Shown here: positions 15,348-25,053 of the stretch, piece by piece
Position numbering within the stretch: the first letter of the stretch is position 1
Layout: every line of letters starts with the position of its first letter
DNA from: Pseudomonadota bacterium
Lineage (GTDB): Bacteria > BMS3Abin14
DNA length: 35,102 bases
Direction of reading: 5' to 3'
Assembly (NCBI GenBank): GCA_003228585.1
Contig: QIEJ01000062.1
Span: 1 to 35,102, forward strand
The notes under the pieces: generated by a model
The model's input: only the letters and a program-made list of their open reading frames with translations
The model's database searches: none
What the model was told of the DNA's origin: nothing
Made by a program: the position numbers and the translations under genes

Positions 15348-16298
15348 TTGCCAATGATTGAAGCAACCGGAAAGCAGAGTGCTGATCAGGAATCCCGACA
15401 GGGACCGGAGTACCTGACAGGTTACCTGCGTCACATGGCCGATGTCAGGGGCGCTTCCCCGCATACTGTGTCTGCCTACCGGCGTGACCTGACCGAATAC
15501 CACAATCACCTGACGTCGAGGGAGCTTGAGACCTATTCGCAGGCATCCGTGCGATCATATCTTGGATACATGTTTAAAAGAGGGCTGAACCGGTCCACCA
15601 TGGCGAGGAAGATGTCGGCTATCCGCTCCTACAGCCGGTATCTGATCAGGGAAGGCGTATTGAGCATCAATCCATGTGAGGGGATCCCGACACCCCGCGC
15701 AAAGCGTATGTCTCCGAGGTTCCTGACCGTTGAGGAGATAACAGCACTGCTGGACGCCCCATCAGGCGACAGGACCATCGACCACAGAGACATGGCCCTG
15801 TGGGAGCTTCTGTACTCTTCCGGCATCAGGGTCAGTGAACTGGCCCGGTTGAACAGAGCCGACTGGGACCAGGCGGGCCGCATCATCAGGGTTCGCGGAA
15901 AGGGCAACAAGGAGAGACTGGTGCCTTTCGGGGAAAAGGCGGTCCGTCGAATGGAGGCCTATCTCAAGGCAACCGATCGATGGCCCCACAGGAGGGAGAA
16001 CTCCCCATTGTTCCTGAACAACAGGGGGCGGCGTTTGACTGTAAGAAGTATCCAGAAGAGACTCGAGAAGCGCCTCCGGGACTGCGGTCTGGAAAATCGG
16101 ATCAGCCCGCATGTGATCAGGCATACCTTTGCCACCCATCTGCTCGACAGCGGCGCGGACCTTACCGCTATCCAGGAGATGCTGGGCCATGAGAGCCTGG
16201 AAACGACTCAGGTCTACACCCATGTCACACTTGACAGGCTGCTGGATGTTTACGACAGATCCCATCCCAGGTCATCCGGGAAAGGAGACGGGAAATGA
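15348..16298 (+). CDS. xerC: tyrosine recombinase XerC
   Basis: XerC, with XerD, resolves chromosome dimers at dif at cell division. The 316-residue protein has the N-terminal SAM-like core-binding domain ([20 protein letters not shown]) and the C-terminal catalytic domain. All catalytic residues are visible: Arg161 in SSGIRVSEL, Lys in [11 protein letters not shown], HxxR in [11 protein letters not shown], His in [10 protein letters not shown] and Tyr290 in QVYTHV. The position between trmFO and hslV is the classical xerC context, though integrases of similar length cannot be separated by sequence alone. The start is uncertain. GAGGA is 4 nt from the TTG at 15348 and 10 nt from the ATG at 15354. 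The stop overlaps hslV by ATGA. Confidence 0.9.
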   Translation: MPMIEATGKQSADQESRQGPEYLTGYLRHMADVRGASPHTVSAYRRDLTEYHNHLTSRELETYSQASVRSYLGYMFKRGLNRSTMARKMSAIRSYSRYLIREGVLSINPCEGIPTPRAKRMSPRFLTVEEITALLDAPSGDRTIDHRDMALWELLYSSGIRVSELARLNRADWDQAGRIIRVRGKGNKERLVPFGEKAVRRMEAYLKATDRWPHRRENSPLFLNNRGRRLTVRSIQKRLEKRLRDCGLENRISPHVIRHTFATHLLDSGADLTAIQEMLGHESLETTQVYTHVTLDRLLDVYDRSHPRSSGKGDGK

Positions 16299-16822
16299 AA
16301 GGAACAACGGTTCTCGCTGTGCGCCGGGACCAGAAGGTGGCCATGGGGGGAGATGGTCAGGTCACCATTGGCGAAACGGTGATCAAACACACGGCTCGAA
16401 AGGTCAGGACCCTCCATCAGGGTAAGGTGCTGGTGGGATTCGCCGGATCCACGGCCGATGCCTTTACCCTGTTTGAACGTTTTGAGAAAAAGCTGGAGCA
16501 GTTCTCGGGAAATCTTTCCCGGGCCGCTGTGGAGCTGGCCAAGGATTGGCGCACGGACAGGATACTTCGCAGACTTGAAGCCCTGATGGCGGTGTGTGAC
16601 AAGGACAATCTGTTTCTCATTTCAGGCGCCGGGGATGTCCTCGAACCCGATGACGGGATACTGGCTATCGGTTCGGGAGGAGCCTACGCCAGAGCAGCCG
16701 CTGACGCCCTACTGGACGGAACGGATCTTTCCGCGGCCGAGGTGGTGAATAAGGCACTCAGGATCGCCGCGAGGATATGCATTTATACCAATGACGAGAT
16801 CACGGTGGAAGAGCTGGAATAA
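16295..16822 (+). CDS. hslV: HslV ATP-dependent protease subunit
   Basis: HslV is the proteasome-like peptidase of the HslUV complex, a double hexamer that degrades proteins fed by HslU. The 175-residue protein has the family start [20 protein letters not shown], the [15 protein letters not shown] segment and an N-terminal threonine nucleophile. Here the TT pair is at residues 4-5, so MKG must be removed to expose the catalytic Thr, rather than only Met as in E. coli. Longer propeptides occur in other bacteria. The ATG overlaps xerC by 4 nt. hslU follows after a 133-nt gap containing repeat sequence. Confidence 0.95.
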   Translation: MKGTTVLAVRRDQKVAMGGDGQVTIGETVIKHTARKVRTLHQGKVLVGFAGSTADAFTLFERFEKKLEQFSGNLSRAAVELAKDWRTDRILRRLEALMAVCDKDNLFLISGAGDVLEPDDGILAIGSGGAYARAAADALLDGTDLSAAEVVNKALRIAARICIYTNDEITVEELE

Positions 16823-16860
16823 TTATGAGAGGGCGCAGAGCGGTTAAATCAGATGAGGAG

Positions 16861-16901
16861 AGTGACAAGCGTTTACTCTTGGATTTTGGATCTTGGATTA
16901 T
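16861..16901 (+). repeat. R1 right-end remnant plus R3 tract inside hslV-hslU gap
   Basis: AGTGACAAGCG matches the right end of the R1 copy at 24455. It runs into TTGGATTTTGGATCTTGGAT, an R3 tract. It separates two genes that usually lie almost end to end. Confidence 0.6.
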
Positions 16902-16955
16902 TACCCGGGACATTAGACAAACCGGGACTCGGAACTTTAACACGAGGTAACTGCA

Positions 16956-18302
16956 TTGACCGAAAGAAACTTCACACCAAGAGAGATCGTTGATAGTCTG
17001 GACAGGTTCATCATAGGCCAGGAAAAAGCCAAAAGATGTGTAGCTATAGCCCTGAGGAACAGGTGGCGGAGACGCCAGGTCCCGGAGGAACTCAGGGATG
17101 AGATCGCGCCAAAAAATATCATAATGATGGGCCCTACCGGTGTCGGCAAGACCGAGATCGCCCGGCGGTTGGCCACATTAGCTAAATCCCCTTTTATCAA
17201 GGTGGAGGCAACCAAATTCACCGAGGTCGGCTATGTGGGCCGTGATGTGGAATCCATGGTGAGAGACCTGACTGAACTGGCCATCAAGATGGTCAAGGAG
17301 GAGTCCATGGTCACGGTCATGGAGAGAGCCGACGCCATGACCGAGGAGCGGATCCTCGATCTCCTCCTGCCACACAGTTCCCCGAAGCCCGTGGTGGCGC
17401 CGGCGGAGCCGCACGCCCCTGGCGTAGACACCCGTGAAAAGCTTCGCCGAATGCTCAGAAAAGGTGAGCTGAACGAGCGCGAAGTTGAGATCCAGGTGGA
17501 GGAAAAATCCACGCCACTGGTGGAGATCTTTACAGGCCCGGGAATGGAGGGGATGGACATCAACCTGAAGGACATGATGGGCAATATGTTCCCCGGCCGA
17601 AAGAAATCCCGCAAGGTCAAACTTGCCGAAGCTGCGGAGCTGCTCGCTCAGGAGGAGGCCCAGAAGCTCATTGACATGGAAAAGGTCACAACCGAGGCCA
17701 TTAACCGGGTCGAGCAGAACGGGATCATCTTCCTGGACGAGATCGACAAGATAACCGGCAGGGAATCCGCCCAAGGGCCTGACGTCTCGAGGGAAGGTGT
17801 CCAGAGAGACCTGCTTCCCATTATCGAGGGGACGACAGTAACAACCAAGCACGGCATGGTGAAAACCGATCACATCCTGTTCATCGCTGCGGGAGCCTTT
17901 CACGGGAGAAAACCCTCTGACCTGCTTCCCGAACTGCAGGGCAGGTTTCCGATAAGGGTGGAACTGGATCCGCTGACCAGAGAGGATTTTGTTCGAATCC
18001 TTACCGAGCCGGAAAACGCGCTCATACTCCAGTACACGGAACTGATGCGAACCGAGGGCCTTGAGCTGGAATTCTCACCGGATGCCATTGAGACCATCGC
18101 TTCGATGGCCGAGGAGGTCAACACCCGCACGGAGAATATCGGGGCACGCAGACTGCACACCATAATGGAGAAATTACTTGAGGATCTGTCCTTCAAAGCT
18201 CCCGACCTTACCGAACAGAAGATCGAGATCGATTCAGTCCACGTCCATGAGAAACTTTCCGATGTGGTGGGTGACGAGGATCTGAGCCGTTACATCCTGT
18301 GA
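16956..18302 (+). CDS. hslU: HslU ATPase subunit
   Basis: HslU is the AAA+ unfoldase hexamer that recognises, unfolds and threads substrates into HslV. The 448-residue protein shows the N-terminal [20 protein letters not shown] and Walker A GPTGVGKT (Gly59-Thr66). The pore loop is GYVGRDVE, Walker B is [10 protein letters not shown], and sensor and specificity features follow ([36 protein letters not shown]). The I domain between Walker A and B is short. The start is a TTG (16956) with GAGG 8 nt upstream. The C-terminal tail YIL, which docks into HslV, is intact. Confidence 0.96.
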   Translation: MTERNFTPREIVDSLDRFIIGQEKAKRCVAIALRNRWRRRQVPEELRDEIAPKNIIMMGPTGVGKTEIARRLATLAKSPFIKVEATKFTEVGYVGRDVESMVRDLTELAIKMVKEESMVTVMERADAMTEERILDLLLPHSSPKPVVAPAEPHAPGVDTREKLRRMLRKGELNEREVEIQVEEKSTPLVEIFTGPGMEGMDINLKDMMGNMFPGRKKSRKVKLAEAAELLAQEEAQKLIDMEKVTTEAINRVEQNGIIFLDEIDKITGRESAQGPDVSREGVQRDLLPIIEGTTVTTKHGMVKTDHILFIAAGAFHGRKPSDLLPELQGRFPIRVELDPLTREDFVRILTEPENALILQYTELMRTEGLELEFSPDAIETIASMAEEVNTRTENIGARRLHTIMEKLLEDLSFKAPDLTEQKIEIDSVHVHEKLSDVVGDEDLSRYIL

Positions 18303-18330
18303 TCGGTTACGAAAACAGAGAGGCTTGATA

Positions 18331-19839
18331 ATGAGAAAGATGCTCATTGTGGAGAGTGTAGATGTTCACAAGCAGGCTATACGCGACATCCTGTCCAGAG
18401 AGGGTTTCGAGATCGAAGAGGCCCCTGATGGACAGCGGGCTATTGGCGCTGTGAGGAGTTCCGGTCCATTTGACATCGTGTTTCTCGCCGACCGGATGCC
18501 GGGGCTTTCGGGAAACGACACACTTATTGCCATACGCAAATATAATCCGAAACAGAAAGTCGTCATCCTCATGGCGAGGGAGGACCAACAGACGGCGGTC
18601 CTTGCCATGTCCAGAGGGGCTTCGGACATCCTGAAAAAGCCTTTCAAGTCCGAGGACGTTCTTCGTACTACGAGGAACGTCCTCGAAAAAAGCGATCTTC
18701 AGAGGGACAGCAGGAAAAAGTTCGAGCGTTTACGCCTCCTGGAGAAGCATACGGAGGGGTTGACCTCAATCGCCATGGAGGATCATCTCCCAGAGGAGAT
18801 CGTCCGAAAAGACAAATTTCTCAGAAAAACCCTGGAGCTTATTGCCGAAGTCCTCGAGGCAAAGAAAGTCTCCATTATGCTTCTCGACAGAAAGGGCGAA
18901 AACCTTCACATGGCTCAGTCCAACTGGATGAGCCCTGAGATCATGAACACCATCCGGCAGCCGGTCTCGAAGGGAGTTACCGGCTGGGTTGTTCGGGAGC
19001 GCAAACCGGTTCTCGTGGAGAATGTCCATGAAGACAGGAGGATGAAGACTGCCAGGTTTTCCAAACAGTATGATTCCCCGTCATTCATCTGCACACCTCT
19101 TTTTTTCAACAAAAAGGTGGTGGGTGCGATAAGCGCCAACGACAAACAGGATGGGAAACCGTTCAACGAGGAGGACCTGACTATTCTGAGCACATTCACC
19201 CATCTGGTGTCGATGGAGATCGCCAGCCTGTCTCTGAGCCAGAAAGTTGAGAAGGAGCATCTGAAGCTCACCTACATAAACAACGTTGTCTTCTCGCTGG
19301 CTTCCAGCCTGGGTCCCGAGGAGATCTACCAGAACATGGTGGATCGTATCAGAACCAACCTTCGGGGCAAGGTATGTGCTCTCGTTACAGTCGATGAGGA
19401 CGGGGATCAGTTGAAGATCGAGGCCGTCAGCGCTGATGACGACCTCCCTGTCAGGATGGAATCGTTTAATCCCGGCTCGGGAATTATCGGTAAGGTTCTG
19501 GAATCTGGAAAACCGATCGTTGTCAACGACATCAGGAAAAATGATGAAACCGATCCTACGGTGGACTTCCTCCGGGGTCTGGCGCCGGGAAACATGGCAG
19601 CCGTCCCCATCAAGTTGAAGGGGAACACAATTGGAATTCTTGTTGTGTACGACAAGGAGGACGAGCTTCCCTTCAACGACTGGGACCTGGAGATCCTCAC
19701 GGCTCTGGCCCCTCACGCGGCTATGGGGTTGAAGAACGCCTGGCTCTACCAGAACCTCCTCGACAGCATCGATGAAGTGGTTGCCACCAACAAACAGATC
19801 GAGGAACTGAATCGTCTCAGGGACAAGGTATCAGGATGA
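18331..19839 (+). CDS. pseudo-receiver-GAF-GAF signalling protein
   Basis: This 502-residue soluble protein has an N-terminal receiver-like domain (about residues 1-120), two GAF domains (about 160-300 and 320-470) and a short C-terminal coiled segment. No catalytic or DNA-binding output domain is visible. The receiver is degenerate. Ala53 sits at the phospho-acceptor position (FLADRMPG), the acidic pair is Glu-Ser (LIVESV) and the Thr/Ser switch position is Met, while the Lys of LKKPF is kept. The protein stops in [13 protein letters not shown], just where kinase relatives continue into HisKA. The ATG has AGAGAGG 7 nt upstream. The last codons overlap argB by ATGA, and hslU ends 28 nt before it. 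A partner protein is probably needed. The function is unknown. Confidence 0.85.
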   Translation: MRKMLIVESVDVHKQAIRDILSREGFEIEEAPDGQRAIGAVRSSGPFDIVFLADRMPGLSGNDTLIAIRKYNPKQKVVILMAREDQQTAVLAMSRGASDILKKPFKSEDVLRTTRNVLEKSDLQRDSRKKFERLRLLEKHTEGLTSIAMEDHLPEEIVRKDKFLRKTLELIAEVLEAKKVSIMLLDRKGENLHMAQSNWMSPEIMNTIRQPVSKGVTGWVVRERKPVLVENVHEDRRMKTARFSKQYDSPSFICTPLFFNKKVVGAISANDKQDGKPFNEEDLTILSTFTHLVSMEIASLSLSQKVEKEHLKLTYINNVVFSLASSLGPEEIYQNMVDRIRTNLRGKVCALVTVDEDGDQLKIEAVSADDDLPVRMESFNPGSGIIGKVLESGKPIVVNDIRKNDETDPTVDFLRGLAPGNMAAVPIKLKGNTIGILVVYDKEDELPFNDWDLEILTALAPHAAMGLKNAWLYQNLLDSIDEVVATNKQIEELNRLRDKVSG

Positions 19840-20717
19840 AAACACTCATTGAGAAGGCCAACATCCTCCTGGAAGCTCTGCCGTACATCAAGGCCTTCCG
19901 GGGAAAGACCGTCGTCATCAAATACGGCGGAAACGCCATGGTCAATGACACGCTGAGGTCCAAATTCGCCCAGGATGTCATTCTCCTCAGGTATGTCGGC
20001 ATCAAACCGGTGGTCGTCCACGGCGGGGGTCCCCAGATCGGTCAGACATTGGCCAAAATGGGAAAGGAGAGCCGCTTCGTCAGAGGGCATCGTATAACCG
20101 ATGAGGAAACCATGGACATCGTTGAGATGGTGCTGGGAGGAAAGGTCAACAAGGATATCGTCGCTCTTATTCAAAAACATGGCGGACGAGCTGTCGGCCT
20201 GACCGGCAAGGACGGGGGTTTGTTCCATGTGGAAAAACTCCTTATCGAGGATGATTCCATTGAAGACGGCCCTCCCGAGATAATTGACCCGGGCAGGGTG
20301 GGCAAGGTGGTCCATATCGATCCGGAGATCATCCAGCGAATGGACGACGGCAATTTCATCCCGGTCATTGCTCCCGTGGGTGTCGATGGTGATGGAAACA
20401 CCTATAATGTCAACGCCGATTCTGTCGCCGGCGCCATGGCGGGGGCCCTGATGGCGGAAAAGCTCATCCTCATGACCGACGTCCCCGGCATTCAGGACGA
20501 GGAGGGCAACCTGATCCCTTCCATCGATCGGGAGATCCTCAAAGAAATGACGAGGGGAGGCATTATCCACGGCGGGATGATTCCCAAGGTTGAAGCGGCA
20601 GGTGCCGCCCTGGAAGCTGGTGTCGCCAAGGTCCACGTCATCGATGGGAGGATCGAACACGCTGTCCTTCTCGAAGTATTCACTCAAACAGGCATCGGAA
20701 CGGAAATCGTCCAGTGA
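19836..20717 (+). CDS. argB: acetylglutamate kinase
   Basis: ArgB phosphorylates N-acetylglutamate, the second and usually the controlled step of arginine synthesis. The 293-residue protein has the amino-acid-kinase motifs [19 protein letters not shown] and [10 protein letters not shown]. It ends with [19 protein letters not shown] and IGTEIV. The N-terminal helix before the first strand ([20 protein letters not shown]) is the feature associated with hexameric, arginine-inhibited enzymes, so feedback control is inferred. Its ATG overlaps the GAF-protein stop. Its stop overlaps the GTG start of argD. Confidence 0.96.
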   Translation: MKTLIEKANILLEALPYIKAFRGKTVVIKYGGNAMVNDTLRSKFAQDVILLRYVGIKPVVVHGGGPQIGQTLAKMGKESRFVRGHRITDEETMDIVEMVLGGKVNKDIVALIQKHGGRAVGLTGKDGGLFHVEKLLIEDDSIEDGPPEIIDPGRVGKVVHIDPEIIQRMDDGNFIPVIAPVGVDGDGNTYNVNADSVAGAMAGALMAEKLILMTDVPGIQDEEGNLIPSIDREILKEMTRGGIIHGGMIPKVEAAGAALEAGVAKVHVIDGRIEHAVLLEVFTQTGIGTEIVQ

Positions 20718-21922
20718 AAAGATCGGATGTTGAACAAAAACTCGGGACTGCCAGAACCTGCCTTTTCCCCAACTACAGACCGTATCCCCTGATTTTCGAG
20801 CGGGGGGATGGCTGCCGCGTCTGGGACTCCGAGGGCCGCGAGTACGTCGATTTTGTCGCCGGGATCGCAACCTGCAATCTGGGTCACTGTCATCCGGCCG
20901 TGACGGAGGCGATCAGGCGCCAGGCCGCGAATCTCCTTCATGTCTCAAACTGGTATTACAACACCCCCCAGATCGACCTGGCAAGGAGGCTTACCGAGTT
21001 AACCTCCATGGACCGCGTGTTTTTCTGCAACAGCGGGGCGGAAGCAGCGGAAGCCGCTATCAAGGTCGCCCGAAAAACAGCTTTTGAGGAACACGGTTCC
21101 GGAAAAAACACAGTTATCAGCCTGAAGGGCGCCTTTCACGGCAGAACCATGAAGGCACTGACCGCAACCGACCCGAAACATCACATCGAGGCATTCTCCC
21201 CTTACCCGGAAGGGTTTGTCCACATCGAGGCAGGCGATATTCAGGGCCTGAGGGATCACCTCCCTGATGCCTGCGCCTTTTTCATGGAGCCAATACAGGG
21301 GGAGGGAGGTGTCAGACCCGTTGATCCCGGTTTTGTAAAAGAGGCGGCCGATCTGTGCCGTGCGAATAATGTCCTGCTGATGATGGACGAGGTCCAGACC
21401 GGGGTGGGCAGATGTGGAGTGCTCTTCGCCTATGAACTTTTCGGCATCAAGCCGGATATCATTACCCTGGCCAAGGGTCTCGGCAACGGTTTCCCCATCG
21501 GTGCCGTTCTTGCCAGCGAACAGGCAGCATCCCATCTGGGACCAGGCTCGCACGGAAGCACGTTCGGCGGCAATCCTCTCGCCTGCTCGGCGGCTCTGGC
21601 CACCATCAACACGGTCGTCGAACAGGATCTACCTCACCGCGCCGGGAAAATGGGCCGCATCCTTTCTGAAGGTCTGGAGGATCTGGTCCAGTCCGAGCCG
21701 GCGGCGCTGGAGGTCCGAGGTACCGGTCTACTCATCGGTCTTGAACTGAACATAAAAGCGGCACCGGTCGTGCAGCAGCTGATACAGCGCGGATACCTGA
21801 CAACCGTAGTTCAGGAGCACACGCTGCGCTTTACCCCTCCACTTACTGTGACCGAAGAGGACATCCACGGTCTGATCGACGCTCTGAGGGACACACTCTT
21901 GTCCCGGGGAGGTTCATCCTGA
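20714..21922 (+). CDS. argD: acetylornithine aminotransferase
   Basis: ArgD transfers an amino group from glutamate to N-acetylglutamate semialdehyde, using PLP. This 402-residue class III aminotransferase shows [52 protein letters not shown] and the PLP lysine Lys254 in [10 protein letters not shown], then [15 protein letters not shown]. It starts with GTG inside the argB stop (GTGA) and its own TGA shares one base with the argF ATG. argB-argD-argF are thus tightly coupled. The enzyme may also serve succinyl-diaminopimelate chemistry, but DapL here makes that unnecessary. Confidence 0.95.
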   Translation: MKRSDVEQKLGTARTCLFPNYRPYPLIFERGDGCRVWDSEGREYVDFVAGIATCNLGHCHPAVTEAIRRQAANLLHVSNWYYNTPQIDLARRLTELTSMDRVFFCNSGAEAAEAAIKVARKTAFEEHGSGKNTVISLKGAFHGRTMKALTATDPKHHIEAFSPYPEGFVHIEAGDIQGLRDHLPDACAFFMEPIQGEGGVRPVDPGFVKEAADLCRANNVLLMMDEVQTGVGRCGVLFAYELFGIKPDIITLAKGLGNGFPIGAVLASEQAASHLGPGSHGSTFGGNPLACSAALATINTVVEQDLPHRAGKMGRILSEGLEDLVQSEPAALEVRGTGLLIGLELNIKAAPVVQQLIQRGYLTTVVQEHTLRFTPPLTVTEEDIHGLIDALRDTLLSRGGSS

Positions 21923-22836
21923 TGAAAAAGGATTTTCTGACCCTTCTGGATCTGACACCACAGGAACTTGCAGGCTTGCTTCAAAGGAGCCGTGAGATGA
22001 AACAATCGCCCGACCCAGGCCACTGTCCCCTGCTTGGGAAAAGTGTGGGGCTTCTTTTCGAGAAGGCCTCCACCAGGACCCGGGTTTCCTTCGAGGTCGG
22101 TATCCATCAGCTTGGCGGCCAGTCAATCTTCCTCAGTCCCAGGGATGTCCATCTGTCCCGGGGGGAGCCTCTGCACGACACCGCAAGGGTTCTCTCACGC
22201 TATCTTTCAGCCCTGGTTGTCAGAACCTTCTCCCAGGAAACCGTCCAGATCCTGGCAAAGGAAGCGGACATCCCGGTTGTCAACGCATTGACCGGTCTGA
22301 CCCACCCGTGCCAGGCCCTTGCCGACCTGTTCACCATCCAGGAGAACACGGACCAGTTGAAAGGGACCAGGATCGCCTACCTGGGCGACGGCAATAACGT
22401 CGCGAACAGCCTGATCACAGGTTGTTCCATGATGGGGCTGGACCTCGTCCTCGCCTGTCCGGATGGTTATGACCCTGACAAGGGCTATCTGGAAAACGGC
22501 CGCCGCCTGGCTTCCCGGAGCGGAGGATCGGTTCAGGTTGTCAGAGACCCGACAGCCGCCGTTTCAGGCGCACGTTTTCTCTACACGGATGTCTGGACCA
22601 GCATGGGCCAGGAAGATGAAGCCCGGAAGCGAAGGCGGGACCTCGCCCCCTATCAACTGAATACTGAACTGCTCTCCTCCGCAAGCGAGGATGCCATGGT
22701 CCTGCACTGTCTGCCGGCACATCGCGGTGAGGAAATCACAGATGAGATAATGGAGCATCCCAGAAGCATCATTCTCGATCAGGCCGAGAACCGCCTCCAC
22801 ACTCAGAAGGCGCTCATGGAATGGCTGTTGAGCTAG
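21922..22836 (+). CDS. argF: ornithine carbamoyltransferase
   Basis: ArgF makes citrulline from ornithine and carbamoyl phosphate. The 304-residue protein carries the carbamoyl-phosphate loop FEKASTRTRVSFEVG, the motif HPCQALADLFT, the ornithine-binding segment around DVWTSMGQEDE, and HCLPAHRGEEI near the end. The length is typical of the anabolic trimer. The start overlaps the argD stop by one base and has GGGGAGG upstream. After argF the operon is interrupted by a 341-bp repeat-filled gap before argG. Confidence 0.96.
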   Translation: MKKDFLTLLDLTPQELAGLLQRSREMKQSPDPGHCPLLGKSVGLLFEKASTRTRVSFEVGIHQLGGQSIFLSPRDVHLSRGEPLHDTARVLSRYLSALVVRTFSQETVQILAKEADIPVVNALTGLTHPCQALADLFTIQENTDQLKGTRIAYLGDGNNVANSLITGCSMMGLDLVLACPDGYDPDKGYLENGRRLASRSGGSVQVVRDPTAAVSGARFLYTDVWTSMGQEDEARKRRRDLAPYQLNTELLSSASEDAMVLHCLPAHRGEEITDEIMEHPRSIILDQAENRLHTQKALMEWLLS

Positions 22837-22871
22837 CGACTCGGAGAAAGAGGGATGGGGAGAGAGGGAGT

Positions 22872-22983
22872 GTGGCGATCTCAGCTATATGAGACTGTCG
22901 TCGTAAAACGCCTCACCAGCGCAGGCGGTCTCGACAAAATGGATTGCCACGTCGGTCGCTAACCCTGACCTCCTCGCAATGAC
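22872..22983 (+). repeat. R1 palindromic element, left end missing
   Basis: This contains GTGGCGATCTCAGCTATATG, AAACGCCTCACC, GATTGCCACGTCGG and the terminal CTCGCAATGAC. The left GTCATCGCGAG end is absent. Confidence 0.75.
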
Positions 22984-22991
22984 TGCTCTTT

Positions 22992-23028
22992 TTTTGGAAT
23001 TTGGAATATGAAATCTGGAATATTGAAT
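22992..23028 (+). repeat. R3 periodic tract
   Basis: TTTGGAATTTGGAATATG and the following AAATCTGGAATATTGAAT, lying 8 nt after the R1 end. Confidence 0.65.
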
Positions 23029-23032
23029 AATT

Positions 23033-23160
23033 TAAGGTGCGGGAGAATGGGTGAGATGCAAGGCCGCAGGGAGCGCGGGACCGGAGACGTACGAAGGTAG
23101 TACTTCGAGGATCACGCGCGACTGAGAACACAGCAGATTGCCTGTTATCGCGCACCGCAT
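23033..23160 (+). repeat. R2 leader-like element before argG
   Basis: This begins TAAGGTGCGGGAGAATGGG with GAGATGCAAGGCCGCAGGG and ends GCAGATTGCCTGTTATCG then CGCACCGCAT, 17 nt before the argG ATG. The ends GGTGCG and CGCACC can pair. Related elements stand before lysA and panC. Confidence 0.7.
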
Positions 23161-23177
23161 TATTATAGGGAGAGCAG

Positions 23178-24401
23178 ATGAGTAAACCCGACATCAAGAA
23201 AGTGGTACTGGCCTACTCCGGCGGCCTGGACACCTCCGTCATCCTCACCTGGCTCAGGGAAGAGTACGGATGCGAAGTGGTCGCCTTCGCCGCCGATCTC
23301 GGACAGGGCGATGAGATGGATGGCCTCAGGGAAAAGGCACTCAGGACAGGTGCCGGTGAAGTCCACATAGAGGATATCAGGGAGGAATTTGTCAGGGATT
23401 TCGTCTTTCCCGCCCTGAAGGGCAATGCTGTTTACGAGGGCTTTTATCTCCTTGGCACATCCATCGCTCGTCCCATTATCGCCAAAGCCCAGATCGAGGT
23501 GGCAAAACGAGTCGGAGCGGACGCTGTTTCACACGGCGCCACCGGTAAGGGCAATGACCAGGTTCGATTTGAACTCGCATACCATGCGCTCATGCCCGGT
23601 ATTTCAGTAATAGCACCCTGGAGGGAGTGGGACCTTGGCAGCCGGACATCTCTGATCGAATACGCGCGTGAACACAACATCCCCATTCCGGTGACCAAAG
23701 ACAAACCGTACAGCAGTGACAGGAACCTTCTTCACATCAGTTATGAAGGCGGGATTCTGGAGGACCCGTGGCATGAACCCGATGAATCCATGTTCACACT
23801 GACGGTGGCTCCTGAAGACGCGCCGGACAAATCAGATTATCTGACTGTAGATTTTGAAGACGGGATCCCGGTCGCGGTGGATGAAGAACCGCTCTCGCCG
23901 GCCGCCCTTCTCGAGCGGCTCAACGAGATGGGGGGACGGCACGGGGTCGGCCGGTTGGACATGGTCGAGAACAGGTATATCGGCATGAAATCCAGAGGTG
24001 TTTACGAGACCCCTGGCGGGACGATCCTGCACCTGGCACACCGTGCCGTGGAATCTCTGACGATGGACCGGGAGGTCATGCACCTGAGGGACTCTCTGAC
24101 ACCTAAGTTTTCAGATCTGATCTACAACGGATACTGGTTCTCTCCGGAGATGTCATGGCTGTTGAAATGCATCGATGAGACCCAGAAAGGAGTCACCGGA
24201 ACCGCGAGGCTCAAGTTGTACAAGGGCGCATGCCATGTGGTGGGCAGAAAGGCTCCGCATTCTCTGTATATGCCCGATTTCGCGACGTTCGAGGAGGAAT
24301 CCGTCTTCGACCAGGCCGATTCCACAGGCTTTATCAAGGTCAACGCCCTCCGGCTTCGCATTAATGCCATGTTGGAAGCGAAGAAGAGGAAGAAGGATTA
24401 A
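23178..24401 (+). CDS. argG: argininosuccinate synthase
   Basis: ArgG joins citrulline and aspartate with ATP to give argininosuccinate. The 407-residue protein has the P-loop-like ATP motif [17 protein letters not shown] at the N-terminus. It also has [36 protein letters not shown] and the C-terminal QAFDxAD-like segment in its usual place ([11 protein letters not shown]). The length matches the bacterial type 1 enzyme. GGGAGAG lies 5 nt before the ATG. It is cut off from argBDF by an R1-R3-R2 repeat block, so it may have its own promoter within that block. Confidence 0.96.
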   Translation: MSKPDIKKVVLAYSGGLDTSVILTWLREEYGCEVVAFAADLGQGDEMDGLREKALRTGAGEVHIEDIREEFVRDFVFPALKGNAVYEGFYLLGTSIARPIIAKAQIEVAKRVGADAVSHGATGKGNDQVRFELAYHALMPGISVIAPWREWDLGSRTSLIEYAREHNIPIPVTKDKPYSSDRNLLHISYEGGILEDPWHEPDESMFTLTVAPEDAPDKSDYLTVDFEDGIPVAVDEEPLSPAALLERLNEMGGRHGVGRLDMVENRYIGMKSRGVYETPGGTILHLAHRAVESLTMDREVMHLRDSLTPKFSDLIYNGYWFSPEMSWLLKCIDETQKGVTGTARLKLYKGACHVVGRKAPHSLYMPDFATFEEESVFDQADSTGFIKVNALRLRINAMLEAKKRKKD

Positions 24402-24454
24402 TTGTATCGAGGTGTCGAGGTATCGATGTAACGAGGTGATTAGAGCAAGTGATC

Positions 24455-24546
24455 GTCATCGCGAGTCACCCTGATCCTTATTAAAAGGGTGACGTGGCGA
24501 TCTAAGCAAGCCGAGACTGCCGCGGTCGCCAAACACCTCGCAGTGA
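24455..24546 (+). repeat. R1 palindromic element, short form
   Basis: The ends GTCATCGCGAG and CTCGCAGTGAC are inverted. Inside are GGGTGACGTGGCGATC and CCGAGACTGCCGCGGTCGCC. It closely matches the copy at 11443 and is followed by CGCTTTTTCTTCGTTCTTTG. Confidence 0.8.
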
Positions 24547-24587
24547 CAAGCGCTTTTTCTTCGTTCTTTGATCTCGGATAAACAAAT

Positions 24588-25004
24588 ATGAAATACAGGA
24601 AGAAGGCCGTAAGAACGGCAGTAGTAGCGGTAGTCAAGGACCCCGAGGGGCGCATTCTCCTGACCAGAAGGGCCATCCCTCCCTATCTCGGCAAATGGGT
24701 CATGCCTGGAGGAAAGATCGCTTTGGGCGAACCCATTACCGCTGCTCTGAAGAGAGAGGTGTTTGAGGAGGTGGGACTTGAGGTCCATGTCAAGGGGCTG
24801 GTGGACGTATACGAAATCGCACCCTCCGATGAGCATAGCGAACATTACGTGATATTATACTATCTGGCAATTTCAAAGAGTGGGGATCTTGTTCCAAACA
24901 CCGATGAAGTTTCGGAGGTTATCTGGGCTGACAGGAGCATGACAGAGAACCTCGACATCACCGACGGCACAAGACACATCCTATCCAGGATCTTTCGCAC
25001 ATAA
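24588..25004 (+). CDS. Nudix hydrolase
   Basis: This is a 138-residue Nudix-fold hydrolase that would cleave a nucleoside diphosphate linked to another group. The Nudix box is complete: GGKIALGEPITAALKREVFE continuing EVGLEV, matching G-x5-E-x7-REUxEExGU. The strands before it (TAVVAVVKDPEGRILLTRRA) and the segment GKWVMPGG are typical. The substrate cannot be told; MutT/8-oxo-dGTPase, ADP-ribose and sugar-nucleotide types all look alike at this level. It sits between argG and argH, 50 nt before argH, but nothing links it to arginine synthesis. The ATG has only a weak ribosome site. Confidence 0.9.
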   Translation: MKYRKKAVRTAVVAVVKDPEGRILLTRRAIPPYLGKWVMPGGKIALGEPITAALKREVFEEVGLEVHVKGLVDVYEIAPSDEHSEHYVILYYLAISKSGDLVPNTDEVSEVIWADRSMTENLDITDGTRHILSRIFRT

Positions 25005-25053
25005 CCTCGTGAATGATGGACCTCCTTAAATACACATTGAAAAAGGAGCACCA

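Larger units (their letters stand above)
22837..23177. other. argF-argG gap: R1, R3 and R2 in tandem
   Basis: No gene is seen. The whole gap is made of an R1 copy, an R3 tract and an R2 element in that order. A GGGAGAG ribosome site for argG follows. Confidence 0.7.

Noticed and set aside
17178-17903. 241-residue minus-strand ORF inside hslU
   Set aside because: It is antisense to the conserved HslU ATPase core, so a codon-bias shadow.
19746-20870. 374-residue minus-strand ORF across argB
   Set aside because: It runs antisense through argB and both neighbours, and its sequence is a mirror of the kinase codons. No family features were seen.
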